A stretch of 23,022 bases of DNA from the NCBI GenBank assembly GCA_944385065.1, contig CALWVX010000007.1:1-23022 (forward strand), written 5' to 3'. Of this stretch, positions 6,021 to 13,536 are shown one piece after another (within the stretch, counting starts at the first letter, position 1; every line of letters starts with the position of its first letter). The position numbers were made by a program, and so were the translations under genes. This DNA is from an uncultured Oscillospiraceae bacterium (lineage in GTDB: Bacteria > Bacillota > Clostridia > Oscillospirales > Oscillospiraceae). Under the pieces are notes generated by a model. That model searched no databases. It was not told where the DNA came from and saw only the letters and a list, made by a program, of their open reading frames with translations.

Positions 6021-6875
6021 TCCCAAATATTTCTCGTAAATTTCCTTCATCATCAAGGCGTCCTCCGCCTGCGTCCCCGCGCTTTCACAGATGAAGGTGG
6101 GGCTCCAGCCCCGGCGGGCCACCTCGGCGGCCAGGGGCGCCCAGTCCGGGCCGTATCCCCCGTCGTCGGCAAAGGTGCGGTGGCATTTCTCGCCCCCCTT
6201 GGGGGTGAACTCAATATGGGAGAAGTGGCTGTGGAAGCGGGCGGCCCGCTGTGTTCCCAGCACCTCCTCCACCCGGTCCAGCATCCGGGAAAACGCCTCC
6301 CGGCCGTCATCCGCCCCCAGGGAGCGGGCGTACAGGTGCCCGAAATCAATACAGGGGAGCAGCCGCTCATCCAGCGTGCACAGAGACAGCACCTCGTCCA
6401 GATCTCCCAGCTGGTTGATCTTGCCCATGGTCTCCGGACACAGGACAATGTGTCCGAAGCCAGCCCCGTCACAGGCGGCCAGCACCTCTTGCAGGGAGGA
6501 CCGCGCCGTCTCCAGGGCCTCCCCTCTGGTGCGCTTCATCAGGGCTCCGGAGTGAATTACCACCCGTCCGGCCCCCATCCAGTCCGCCGCCCGGCAGGCG
6601 GCCAGGACATACCCAATGGTGCGCCCCAGCGCCTCCCGGTCCGGATTGGCCAGATTGATAAAATAGGGGGCGTGGAGCGACAGGGAAATTCCCGCCTCCC
6701 GGGCCTTCTCCCCCAGCTTCCGGCAGGTCTCCTCCCCCACGTGTACCCCCTTGCCGCACTGGTACTCATAGCAGTCCAGACCGCGGCCGGCAATCCAGCG
6801 GGGCGCATCCAGCGAGGATTTGTGGGTTTGGGAAAAGCTGTCGGAATTCCCGGCGGGACCGAATATCGCACTCAT
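6009..6875 (-). CDS. nfo: Endonuclease IV-family (AP endonuclease 2) TIM-barrel protein
   Basis: Endonuclease IV cleaves DNA at abasic sites using three zinc ions. The 288-residue protein starts with FGPAGNSDSF and carries the expected metal-ligand positions: His68 (SLHAPYF), His108 (VVIHSGA), Glu148 (LCPETMG), Asp177 and His180 (CIDFGHLYA), the HSHFSHIEF segment near 215-223, and a late Glu in FICESAG. The ATG at 6875 has GGAGG 8 nt upstream and overlaps the yqeG stop as ATGA. The family also contains non-nuclease sugar isomerase-like TIM barrels, but the full set of ligands favours the nuclease; the symbol is by homology. Confidence 0.85.
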   Translation of the reverse strand: MSAIFGPAGNSDSFSQTHKSSLDAPRWIAGRGLDCYEYQCGKGVHVGEETCRKLGEKAREAGISLSLHAPYFINLANPDREALGRTIGYVLAACRAADWMGAGRVVIHSGALMKRTRGEALETARSSLQEVLAACDGAGFGHIVLCPETMGKINQLGDLDEVLSLCTLDERLLPCIDFGHLYARSLGADDGREAFSRMLDRVEEVLGTQRAARFHSHFSHIEFTPKGGEKCHRTFADDGGYGPDWAPLAAEVARRGWSPTFICESAGTQAEDALMMKEIYEKYLGSWE

Positions 6876-7378
6876 ACAAAGGGCCTCCGTTTCCCCAGCA
6901 GGCGGAAAGGGGTCTCCACCGCATAGCGCAGATAGCGCCCCGGGTTACCCGCAAGCCGGATGGGTTCCACCAGCAGGGGGACCACCCCGGCCCGGCAGGC
7001 CCCCAGGGTATCGGTAAAGATCTGGTCGCCCACCATGACGGTCTCCTCCGGCCTGCAGCCCATGCGCTCCATGGCCCGGAGATAGCCCGCCCGGCCCGGC
7101 TTGCCCGAATGGCCCTGAAAGGGGGCCCCCAGCTTTTCCGCCAGGCGCTGGGCCCGGCCGGGCTTTCGGCTGTTGGACAGCAGAAACAGCTGGATCCCCT
7201 GTCCCTCCAGCGCCCGGGCCCAGGCGGCCGCCTGGGGGGTGGGCTCCTCCGCCCGGTACAGGGCCAGCGTATTATCCAGATCGGCCAGCACCAGGCGGAT
7301 CCCCCGCCCGGCCAGAGCCTGGGGGCTGATCTCCGCCACGGTTTGATAGACCCCTCTGGGAATGGGCAGACAGGACAC
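6872..7378 (-). CDS. YqeG-family HAD-IIIA phosphatase
   Basis: A 168-residue HAD-superfamily protein. The nucleophile motif ADLDNTL gives Asp33 and Asp35, followed by motif II FLLSNSRK, the lysine region SGKPGRAGYLRA, and the acidic motif MVGDQIFTDTLGA. The family is close to PGP phosphatase GEP4/YqeG; in bacteria the natural substrate is not settled. AAAGGAGG at 7389-7396 precedes two GTG codons, 4 nt (7384) and 10 nt (7378) away; I prefer 7378 but cannot exclude 7384. Anything further upstream runs into the promoter at 7461-7489. It heads a cotranscribed yqeG-nfo pair, with the Xaa-Pro peptidase gene behind. Confidence 0.88.
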   Translation of the reverse strand: MSCLPIPRGVYQTVAEISPQALAGRGIRLVLADLDNTLALYRAEEPTPQAAAWARALEGQGIQLFLLSNSRKPGRAQRLAEKLGAPFQGHSGKPGRAGYLRAMERMGCRPEETVMVGDQIFTDTLGACRAGVVPLLVEPIRLAGNPGRYLRYAVETPFRLLGKRRPFV

Positions 7379-7460
7379 CGGCACGCGCCCTCCTTTGGTT
7401 CTAATTCCCGGCCGGCACCGCATAGAGTAGAGCACGCGCCCGGTCAGGTCAGCGCCTGAC

Positions 7461-7489
7461 AGTATATCACATCGGGCCGGTTTGGACAA
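7461..7489 (-). promoter_or_regulatory. Sigma-A promoter of yqeG-nfo
   Basis: Minus strand -35 TTGTCC (7489-7484), 17 nt, -10 TATACT (7466-7461). A 13-bp palindrome (GTCAG, CGC, CTGAC; 7448-7460) directly abuts the -10 and spans the predicted transcription start, so it may be an operator. Confidence 0.8.
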
Positions 7490-7503
7490 GGGGGCATCTT
7501 GCC

Positions 7504-8298
7504 ATGACAGACACCTTCCTCATCACCCTCACGCCCCGGCAGCTGCCCGGTCTGCAGGGCTGGCGGGCCACCCCCGCCCTTCTGGCCTATCGGCTGGGAC
7601 CGGGTCCCCACCTGCTCCGGGCCCAGGGCGCCGCCCCGCCCAGAGGCGCCCTGATGGTGCTGAACGATCAGGGGTACGACGGCCTGGGCCGGACCGGGCC
7701 GCTGTGCCAGGAAATTCTGCGGGAGTGTCAGGCGCGGGAACTGGGCGGCGCGGTGCTGGACTTCGACAACCGCCTTCCCCCATTGGAATCCGTATGCGCC
7801 CAGCTGGACGAGGGCTTTTCCCGCCGCGGACTGGCCCTGTATGTGCCCGAGGGCTACGCCTCCGCCGCCCCCCGCGCCCGGGTGATGGTCCCCTCCGCCC
7901 TGTCCGGCGGGTCTCTCGCCCTGCGGCTGGAGGAGGCGGCGGCACAGTTCGGCCCGGAGCGGATCGCACTGGCGCTGGAGCTGCGGGCGGAGGATTTCCC
8001 CCTCCCCTCCCCCTCCGGGTCCGGCCGCCCCCTGAGCCAGGAGGACCTGGAGTCGCTGAAACGCAGACTGTCCCCCTCCATCTTCTTCTCCGGGGAGCTC
8101 TGTGCCCGGTACTTCACCTATATGGACGGGGAGGGGACGGCCCACTTCGTCCTATTTGACGACGGGGATACGGCGGCCCGCAAGGTAGAGGTGGCCCGGC
8201 GGGCGGGCATCCACATCTTCCTGGCACCCTGGACTCAGGTGTCCTCCTGCGCGGCCCAGCTGGGGATGCGCCGCATGCAGCCGCCCGGAAAAAAATGA
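7504..8298 (+). CDS. Protein of unknown function, alpha/beta with barrel-like pattern
   Basis: A 264-residue soluble protein that I do not recognise. The ATG at 7504 has AAGGGGG 9 nt upstream. There is no signal peptide or membrane segment. The pattern of short hydrophobic strands alternating with helices (GALMVLND, GGAVLDFDNR, GLALYVPEGYA, ARVMVPSAL, RIALALELRAEDFPL, AHFVLFDDGD, IHIFLAPW) suggests an (alpha/beta)-barrel, and GGAVLDFDNR recalls the acidic strand-4 region of GH18-like barrels, but a catalytic DxxDxDxE is not present. It is divergent from yqeG and convergent with the XRE-cupin gene. An enzyme-derived or degenerate glycosidase-like fold is a guess only. Confidence 0.75.
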   Translation: MTDTFLITLTPRQLPGLQGWRATPALLAYRLGPGPHLLRAQGAAPPRGALMVLNDQGYDGLGRTGPLCQEILRECQARELGGAVLDFDNRLPPLESVCAQLDEGFSRRGLALYVPEGYASAAPRARVMVPSALSGGSLALRLEEAAAQFGPERIALALELRAEDFPLPSPSGSGRPLSQEDLESLKRRLSPSIFFSGELCARYFTYMDGEGTAHFVLFDDGDTAARKVEVARRAGIHIFLAPWTQVSSCAAQLGMRRMQPPGKK

Positions 8299-8304
8299 AT
8301 CCAG

Positions 8305-8350
8305 GCAAAGCAGCCGGGGCGATTCGCCGCCCCGGCCGCTTTGCTTCTTC
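8305..8350. terminator. Bidirectional terminator between convergent genes
   Basis: A 17-position stem with one A-C mismatch pairs 8305-8321 with 8328-8344. It is followed by TTCTTC on the plus strand, and on the minus strand by a T-rich stretch about 10 nt beyond. It sits between stop codons at 8298 and 8349. Confidence 0.75.
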
Positions 8351-8906
8351 ATCGGTTGTAATAGATCAGCATGCTCATCTCCACCCGCTCCTCCCCCAGA
8401 TTCCGGTAGGTATGGGGCACGTCGGCGCAGAAACGGATGGAATCCCCCGGGGAGAGCTGATAGGCCGCCTCATCCACCGTGATCTCAGCCCGGCCCGCAA
8501 AAACCGTGATATACTCCTCCGCCCCTTTCAGATGGGGCTGGGCCGCCAGGCAACCCTGGGACTCGATCACGATCCGATAGGCCTCAAACAGCTTCTCCTC
8601 ATCAAAGAGAAAGACTGGATAGTTCCGAAAGCGTCCGCCGTCCTCTTCCAGCGGAACGATGTCCGACTGCCATACGACGGATACCGGCTCCCTTCCCCGT
8701 TCCACCAGGGAGCTGAAGGGAACCTTATAGCCGTTGGCAATCTTCCACAGCACCGAGACCGTGGGATTGACATCTCCCTTCTCAATCTGAGCCAGCATGC
8801 TTCTGGATACCCCGGTCAGAGCGGCGGCCGCGTCCAGCGTCAGCTTTCTCTGCTCCCGAAATCGCTTGGCATTGCCCGCTACCACGCCGGTGACTTCCAT
8901 CTCCAT
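8349..8906 (-). CDS. XRE-family regulator with C-terminal cupin domain
   Basis: A 185-residue transcriptional regulator. Residues about 10-68 form the helix-turn-helix (AKRFREQRKLTLDAAAALTG, then VSRSMLAQIEKGDVNPTVSVLWKIANG). Residues about 105-183 form a small cupin barrel (HLKGAEEYITVFAGRAEITV, then YQLSPGDSIRFCADVPHTYRN) that probably senses a small ligand. The ATG at 8906 follows GGGAGGG at a spacing of about 10 nt. It is divergent from a LysE-type exporter, and a perfect inverted repeat lies at the exporter's transcription start (8962-8981). Regulators of this class often control an adjacent amino-acid or drug transporter, so local control of the exporter is likely. Confidence 0.92.
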   Translation of the reverse strand: MEMEVTGVVAGNAKRFREQRKLTLDAAAALTGVSRSMLAQIEKGDVNPTVSVLWKIANGYKVPFSSLVERGREPVSVVWQSDIVPLEEDGGRFRNYPVFLFDEEKLFEAYRIVIESQGCLAAQPHLKGAEEYITVFAGRAEITVDEAAYQLSPGDSIRFCADVPHTYRNLGEERVEMSMLIYYNR

Positions 8907-8925
8907 AAAAATTTCGCCCTCCCTG

Positions 8926-8954
8926 TTGACAGGATAAAAGACTAATAGTATGAT
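8926..8954 (+). promoter_or_regulatory. Sigma-A promoter of the LysE-type exporter
   Basis: -35 TTGACA (8926-8931), 17 nt, -10 TATGAT (8949-8954). Transcription would start near 8961, at the edge of the palindrome at 8962-8981. Confidence 0.85.
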
Positions 8955-8961
8955 ATAAGAG

Positions 8962-8981
8962 AAATCCAGTATATTGGATTT
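8962..8981. promoter_or_regulatory. Perfect inverted repeat, probable operator
   Basis: AAATCCA and TGGATTT (perfect 7-bp arms) are separated by GTATAT. The site covers the predicted +1 of the exporter promoter and lies between the divergent regulator and exporter genes. Binding by the XRE-cupin protein is inferred from position and symmetry. Confidence 0.6.
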
Positions 8982-9021
8982 TTCGCCACTATCTTATCAC
9001 AGAAAGAGGGCGCTGTCAAAG

Positions 9022-9600
9022 ATGTTTCCCTGGTTTTCCTTTCTCACCTATGCGGTCATTACCGCGGTCACACCCGGTCCCAACAACATTATGTCCATGT
9101 CCAACGGAAACCGCCTGGGCTTCCGCCGGGCCCTTCCCTTTAACCTGGGGATCGGCGTCGGCTTCTCCGCCGTCATGCTGATCTGCACCGCCTTCTGCTC
9201 TCTCCTGTCCGCCCTGATCCCCAAAATCCGCCTTCCCATGCTGATCCTGGGGGCCCTCTACATGCTCTATCTGGCCTGGGAGACTCTGCGCAGCAGCGGT
9301 CTGGAGGAAGACCACTCCCGCAGCGGCTTTCTTGCCGGCCTGCTGCTCCAGTTTATCAACCCCAAAATTTACATCTACTGCATCATGTCCATGGAGTCCT
9401 ACATCCTCCCCTATTACAGCGGCCGTCCCCTTGTTCTGGCCGGCTTTGCCTTCCTCCTGGCGGGAATCGGCTTTCTCTTTACCCTGTGCTGGTCCGCCTT
9501 CGGCTCCCTGTTCCGAAAACTTTTCGTCCAGCACGCCAGGGCGGTCAACCGGATCATGGCTCTGCTGCTGGTCTACTGCGCGGTGTCTCTGTTCCTGTAA
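9022..9600 (+). CDS. LysE/RhtB-family amino-acid exporter
   Basis: A 192-residue integral membrane protein with about six transmembrane helices. The N-terminus carries the family signature VTPGPNNIMSMSNGNRLGFR (family VTPGPN...GxRxG), and the middle holds LLLQFINPKIYIYCIM (family NPKxxLF). Such proteins export amino acids or related metabolites. The ATG at 9022 is preferred: AGAGGG lies 11 nt upstream and the signature then starts at a normal distance. A TTG at 8974 would lie within the operator and only about 13 nt after the predicted transcription start. The substrate is unknown; control by the divergent XRE-cupin gene is likely. Confidence 0.9.
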   Translation: MFPWFSFLTYAVITAVTPGPNNIMSMSNGNRLGFRRALPFNLGIGVGFSAVMLICTAFCSLLSALIPKIRLPMLILGALYMLYLAWETLRSSGLEEDHSRSGFLAGLLLQFINPKIYIYCIMSMESYILPYYSGRPLVLAGFAFLLAGIGFLFTLCWSAFGSLFRKLFVQHARAVNRIMALLLVYCAVSLFL

Positions 9601-9614
9601 TTGCGCATACAACA

Positions 9615-9657
9615 TACAGCAGGACCGGGCGGCCAAAGGCCGCCCGGTCCTGCTGTA
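9615..9657. repeat. Perfect 20-bp inverted repeat between convergent genes
   Basis: Arms 9615-9634 and 9638-9657 pair perfectly around an AAA loop. Neither strand has a T-tract after the stem, so it is not a textbook intrinsic terminator, though it separates convergent genes ending at 9600 and 9686 and may still stop or protect both transcripts. Confidence 0.75.
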
Positions 9658-9685
9658 AAGCGTCAAATTCAGGTTCGAAGCCGGA

Positions 9686-11905
9686 TCAGAACTGATCAAA
9701 CAGAGCGCGGATCAGAACGATGGCCTCCTCCACGGTGGTATTGGCCTTGGGGGCCACACCCTCGCCCTTGCCGGCCATCAGGCCGTTGTTGGTGAGCAGG
9801 GCTACCGCCTCTACCGCCCAGCTGTCAATGTCGGCGGTGTCGTTGAAGCGGCTGCTGTCCACCTGAGTGCTGGTGTCGGTCAGCGTTGTGGTGCCGTTGG
9901 CCGCGTCCACATACTGGATGGCTCTGTTCAGCATCACGCAGATCTCCTGGCGGGTAATGGAGTCATCGGGGGCGAACACGCCCTCGCCCTTGCCGCTGGC
10001 CACGCCGGCGGCCACGGCCTTCAGGGCCACTGCGTCATCGGTATCCTGGAAGGTGTCCTCCGCCGGGGTAATCTCGGCGCCGGTGGCCTTTTCAATCATG
10101 TTCACGGCCAGCTCGGCAAACTGCAGGCGGGTGATCGGGGTCTGATAGCCGCCGTTGGTCCGCTCGGTGACCAGGCCCTTGCTCTGGGCGTCCTCAATCA
10201 GAGGCAGCGCCCAGTCGGAGGGAGTCTGCTGAGAGGGATCCGGCTGAGGCTCCGGGTCGGGGGCAGCAGTCCCGGGAACATTCAGGGTGTAAATGGTGCC
10301 CTGGCGGCTGAACTGTCCGCCCGTGGCCACCACATGGACCTTGTGCTCTCCGGCGCTCAGGGCGGCGGTATTCAGGTCATAGTAGTAGGGAGCCTGATTC
10401 ACCGTGGCCATCAGTACGCCGTCCACATAGTACTCCACCGTGATGTCCCGGGTGCCCGGATAGCTCACATAGGCGGCCAGACGCAGGGTATCCGCCTGGG
10501 TCAGCTGGGTCTGGCTCAGTTCCTCCCATCCGGTGGCGGACGTCTGTCCTTCATACAGATAGGCTCCGTTGTCGGCAATGACCTTGTCATAGGCGGCCCG
10601 GACCGTGCTGTTGTCGCTGAGGGCATAGTCATACTGCTCGCCGGGCATGTTCACGTCAAAGTAGAACACGGCCTTCACCTCGGGGTAGACCATGTTCACA
10701 TAGGAGTAGAACCGGGTGAGCTGATCCACCGCGTAATTGGTCTGGTCCCCGGAATTGCTCCGGTGGGCAAAGCCGCACTCGCTGATGATCATGGGCTTCC
10801 CGTGGGCCCGGGCCAGCTCCACCACGGGCTGAATGACGATCAGGGGGTCGTAGTCGTACACACCGGTGCCGTAGAAGGGGTTGCTGCCGGCAGCTCCGGA
10901 GAGGGAGTAGGCCATGGGGCTGCCGTTGAGATCATTATAGTTGGTGTTCTGATAGGTGGACACCCCGATCCAGTCCACATACTCATCCCCGGGATAGAAC
11001 TGATCAATGGTCACGTTCCGGTTGCTGATGTCGTTGGGGGAGAAGACCATCTGAATGTTGGGGTAAGCGGCCGCCGCGTCAGCCACCTTCCGGAATGCCT
11101 GGATGTAAGTGTTGGGGTCGCACTCGGCCCAGTTGTTCATCTCAGCGCCCACCCGAAGCAGGATGGTGGCGTTCAGCTGACCCATGGCCCGCACGCCCTC
11201 GTTGATATAGCTGTCGGCAGCCAGGACCGTCTGGGCGCCCGCAGTTCCTTCCGGGCTGAAGTTCCAGGCCAGCTCGATCACGCCGCCGTTGGCAGCCTGA
11301 CGGAAGTTATCCGAGGTGCCCATGTAGTAGTCGATCCAGTAATCCACCGAATAGCCGTCCTGGAAATTCACATACATCAGGGCAGCGGACTCATTGGGCT
11401 GCTCATGGCCCAGGGCAGTGCCGAACCAGGTACCGCTGGTGGGGCCCACCGAGTAGGGAGAGGGATCGCTGTTGCTCCGGGCATAGATTTTGGGGGTCTG
11501 GGCCGCCCGCAGGTAGTCCAGGCGGGCCTGCCCGTCCAGCAGGGTGTCGTCATAGCCGTACCCGTTGTCGTGCAGCCACTGGGCAAAGCTCAGCTGCCGC
11601 TCCAGCCAGGTGATTGCCCCGTCCACATCGCCGGTGACCTCACAGATCCAGGACGCCTGGGCGCATTTGGGCTCCAGATTCCAGCACACGTCCTGGCTCA
11701 TACCCAGAGGCACCAGCAGGTCATAGGTCTGCTGGGCCACCGACAGGATGGCGTTGGTGTCCGTTCCGCCGGCGAGGGACTCCCACTGGTTATGCAGGGG
11801 CCAGTAGGAAGAGGGGTAAGTGAACGCCGACGCGCTGACGCACATGCTCGCTGACAGCGCCGCCGCCATGGCGACGGACAGGATCCGCCGCAGATACTTT
11901 TTCAT
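9686..11905 (-). CDS. Secreted GH26-type glycoside hydrolase with Ig-like and SLH domains
   Basis: A 739-residue exported protein. Domains in order: signal peptide (1-27, ending SASA-F); a region ending near 150; a GH26-like TIM barrel (about 150-455) with candidate acid/base Glu255 in LLRVGAEMNNW and candidate nucleophile Glu376 in PMIISECGFAH, plus EYVDWIGVSTY; an Ig-like domain (about 470-545, ITVEYYVDGVLM); a proline-rich linker (PDPEPQPDPSQQ); and three SLH repeats to the C-terminus (about 560-739). GH26 enzymes are mostly beta-mannanases; the substrate here is inferred. The start at 11905 has GGAGGT 7 nt upstream; an ATG at 11920 overlaps that ribosome site. Expression is from the promoter at 11966-11994. 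Confidence 0.88.
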   Translation of the reverse strand: MKKYLRRILSVAMAAALSASMCVSASAFTYPSSYWPLHNQWESLAGGTDTNAILSVAQQTYDLLVPLGMSQDVCWNLEPKCAQASWICEVTGDVDGAITWLERQLSFAQWLHDNGYGYDDTLLDGQARLDYLRAAQTPKIYARSNSDPSPYSVGPTSGTWFGTALGHEQPNESAALMYVNFQDGYSVDYWIDYYMGTSDNFRQAANGGVIELAWNFSPEGTAGAQTVLAADSYINEGVRAMGQLNATILLRVGAEMNNWAECDPNTYIQAFRKVADAAAAYPNIQMVFSPNDISNRNVTIDQFYPGDEYVDWIGVSTYQNTNYNDLNGSPMAYSLSGAAGSNPFYGTGVYDYDPLIVIQPVVELARAHGKPMIISECGFAHRSNSGDQTNYAVDQLTRFYSYVNMVYPEVKAVFYFDVNMPGEQYDYALSDNSTVRAAYDKVIADNGAYLYEGQTSATGWEELSQTQLTQADTLRLAAYVSYPGTRDITVEYYVDGVLMATVNQAPYYYDLNTAALSAGEHKVHVVATGGQFSRQGTIYTLNVPGTAAPDPEPQPDPSQQTPSDWALPLIEDAQSKGLVTERTNGGYQTPITRLQFAELAVNMIEKATGAEITPAEDTFQDTDDAVALKAVAAGVASGKGEGVFAPDDSITRQEICVMLNRAIQYVDAANGTTTLTDTSTQVDSSRFNDTADIDSWAVEAVALLTNNGLMAGKGEGVAPKANTTVEEAIVLIRALFDQF

Positions 11906-11965
11906 GTCTGTTACCTCCATATTCCATTGAAGTTCCCGGCGTACAGCCGCCGGTTCTCTTTTCTT

Positions 11966-11994
11966 ATTGTAATAAATTACAAATGTCCTTGCAA
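11966..11994 (-). promoter_or_regulatory. Sigma-A promoter of the GH26-SLH gene
   Basis: Minus strand -35 TTGCAA (11994-11989), 17 nt, -10 TACAAT (11971-11966). The leader holds a small perfect hairpin (11936-11941/11948-11953). The rest of the 308-base gap up to 12213 holds the rnf promoter, a 7-bp inverted repeat (12091-12097/12114-12120) and an imperfect hairpin near 12043-12072 with no evident role. Confidence 0.8.
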
Positions 11995-12120
11995 GATGCT
12001 GCCTGCATACTATTCAATATTTTTCCTTCCGTCTCTCTGCCCCGGTTTTCCCGCCGGGAGCGGGAAGAACCGACTTCTCAGGGGAAAAGGGCCTTTTTTA
12101 TGAACTTTTTCCGAAAAGGC

Positions 12121-12149
12121 TGGACAGGCCGAATCGGTTGGATTATGAT
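12121..12149 (+). promoter_or_regulatory. Sigma-A promoter of the rnf operon
   Basis: -35 TGGACA (12121-12126), 17 nt, -10 TATGAT (12144-12149), one mismatch each from consensus. The predicted start near 12156 gives a leader of about 58 nt. Confidence 0.7.
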
Positions 12150-12163
12150 ATAAGCTGTATCAT
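12145..12163. promoter_or_regulatory. Inverted repeat over the rnf -10 and start site
   Basis: ATGATA (12145-12150) and TATCAT (12158-12163) are perfect 6-bp arms around a 7-nt spacer. It overlaps the -10 box and predicted +1, where a repressor would act. It does not match the Rex operator TTGTTAA...TTAACAA. The binding factor is unknown. Confidence 0.45.
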
Positions 12164-12213
12164 TTTGGAGCTTCCGCCCCGGCGGGAGCCTGTCCATACG
12201 AGAGGATCTGCCT

Positions 12214-13536
12214 ATGACCCATTCGTTTTTCGGCGGGGTCTATCCCGCCACCCGAAAAGCCAGCACCCGGCGCAAGCCCCTCGCCCCCCTCTCTCCCGCC
12301 CCGGAGGAGGTGGCCATTCCTCTGCTCATGTGCGCAGACGGCCTCTCCGCCCCCCTGGTCAAACCGGGCGACCGCGTCCTTCTGGGCCAGCCCATCGCCC
12401 GGCGGGCCGGCGGCGGAGCGGCCGCTCACGCCAGCGTCTCCGGCCGGGTGACCGCCGTTGAAAACTGCCCCCACCCCTGGGGCGGCGTTTCCCCCGCCAT
12501 CGTCATCCGAAATGACGGCCGGGAGGCGCCCTGGGAAGAGATTCCCCAGCCCCTGACCACCCGGGAGGTCTCTCTGACCCTGCTCACCCAGCGGGTGGAG
12601 GAGGCCGGCATCGTGGGCATGGGGGGCGGAGGCGCCCCCATTTGGGAAAAGCTGGACCAGGCCGCCGGCCGGGTGGATACCCTGATCATCAACGCCGCCG
12701 AGTGTCAGCCCTATGTCACCGCCGACCACCGGCTGCTGCTGGAGCGGGGCAAGTACATTCTCCGGGGCGCCGAGCTGCTCTCCCGCTGCCTGGGGGCCAG
12801 CCGGACGGTTCTGGTCACCGAGGGCGACAAGCTCAACGCGGTGGAGTCGGTGGAGCACCGCCGGCTGGTCCGGGGCGGAACGGTGCGGCTGTGCACCGTG
12901 CGCACCCGCTATCCGCTGGGCGCGGAGAAGCAGATCATCCAGACCGTCACCGGACGGGAGGTGCCCCCCGGGGGTTCTCCCCTGGACGTCAAGTGCGTGG
13001 TGTTCAATCTGGCCACCGTTTACGCCATCCAGGACGCGGTGTTCCGGGGCCGGTCCCTGACCCACCGGGCGGTCACTGTCACCGGCGGCGCGGTCTCCCG
13101 TCCCCGGAATCTGTGGGTGCCCATCGGCACCTCCCTGCGCTGCCTGCTGGAAAACTGCGGCGGGCTGCGGGAACCTGCCGACCTGATGCTCACCGGCGGC
13201 CCCATGATGGGGATCCCCCAGGACAGCCTGGACACCCCGGTCATCAAAGACACCAACTGCCTGGTCTGTCTCACCAACCTGGAGCGCCGCCCGGAGCAGA
13301 GCGGCAGCGTGTGCATCCGATGCGGCAAGTGCGTGGCCGCCTGCCCCATGCACCTGGCTCCCACCTTCGCCCGGCAGGCGCTGGAACAGCACGATCTGGC
13401 CCGGCTGTCCAAGCTGCATCTGGAGGACTGCATCTCCTGCGGCTGCTGCTCCTACATCTGTCCGGCCCAGATTCCGCTGGTGGACCGGGTTCGCCAGGCC
13501 CGGCAGGCTCTGGAGAGAGGGGGATTTGAAATATGA
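12214..13536 (+). CDS. rnfC: Rnf complex subunit RnfC
   Basis: RnfC is the peripheral NADH/FMN-binding subunit that exchanges electrons between NAD(H) and the membrane part of the ion-pumping Rnf complex. The 440-residue protein is full length. It has the N-terminal barrel-sandwich region, the Rossmann-like core (VDTLIINAAECQPYVTADHR; TRYPLGAEKQIIQTVTGREV), GGPMMG near 328-333, and two 4Fe-4S motifs: Cys367/370/373/377 and Cys406/409/412/416. The glycine-rich loop, usually GMGGAxFPTHVKL, reads GMGGGGAPIWEKL (135-147), and the usual GAECEPY reads AAECQPY, so the nucleotide site is somewhat divergent. The start has GAGAGG upstream. The stop overlaps the next start as ATGA. Confidence 0.95.
   Translation: MTHSFFGGVYPATRKASTRRKPLAPLSPAPEEVAIPLLMCADGLSAPLVKPGDRVLLGQPIARRAGGGAAAHASVSGRVTAVENCPHPWGGVSPAIVIRNDGREAPWEEIPQPLTTREVSLTLLTQRVEEAGIVGMGGGGAPIWEKLDQAAGRVDTLIINAAECQPYVTADHRLLLERGKYILRGAELLSRCLGASRTVLVTEGDKLNAVESVEHRRLVRGGTVRLCTVRTRYPLGAEKQIIQTVTGREVPPGGSPLDVKCVVFNLATVYAIQDAVFRGRSLTHRAVTVTGGAVSRPRNLWVPIGTSLRCLLENCGGLREPADLMLTGGPMMGIPQDSLDTPVIKDTNCLVCLTNLERRPEQSGSVCIRCGKCVAACPMHLAPTFARQALEQHDLARLSKLHLEDCISCGCCSYICPAQIPLVDRVRQARQALERGGFEI

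Noticed and set aside
10334..11854. Plus-strand open frame (506 codons) across the GH26-SLH gene
   Set aside because: Antisense shadow; the minus strand has a signal peptide, catalytic motifs, SLH repeats, ribosome site and promoter.
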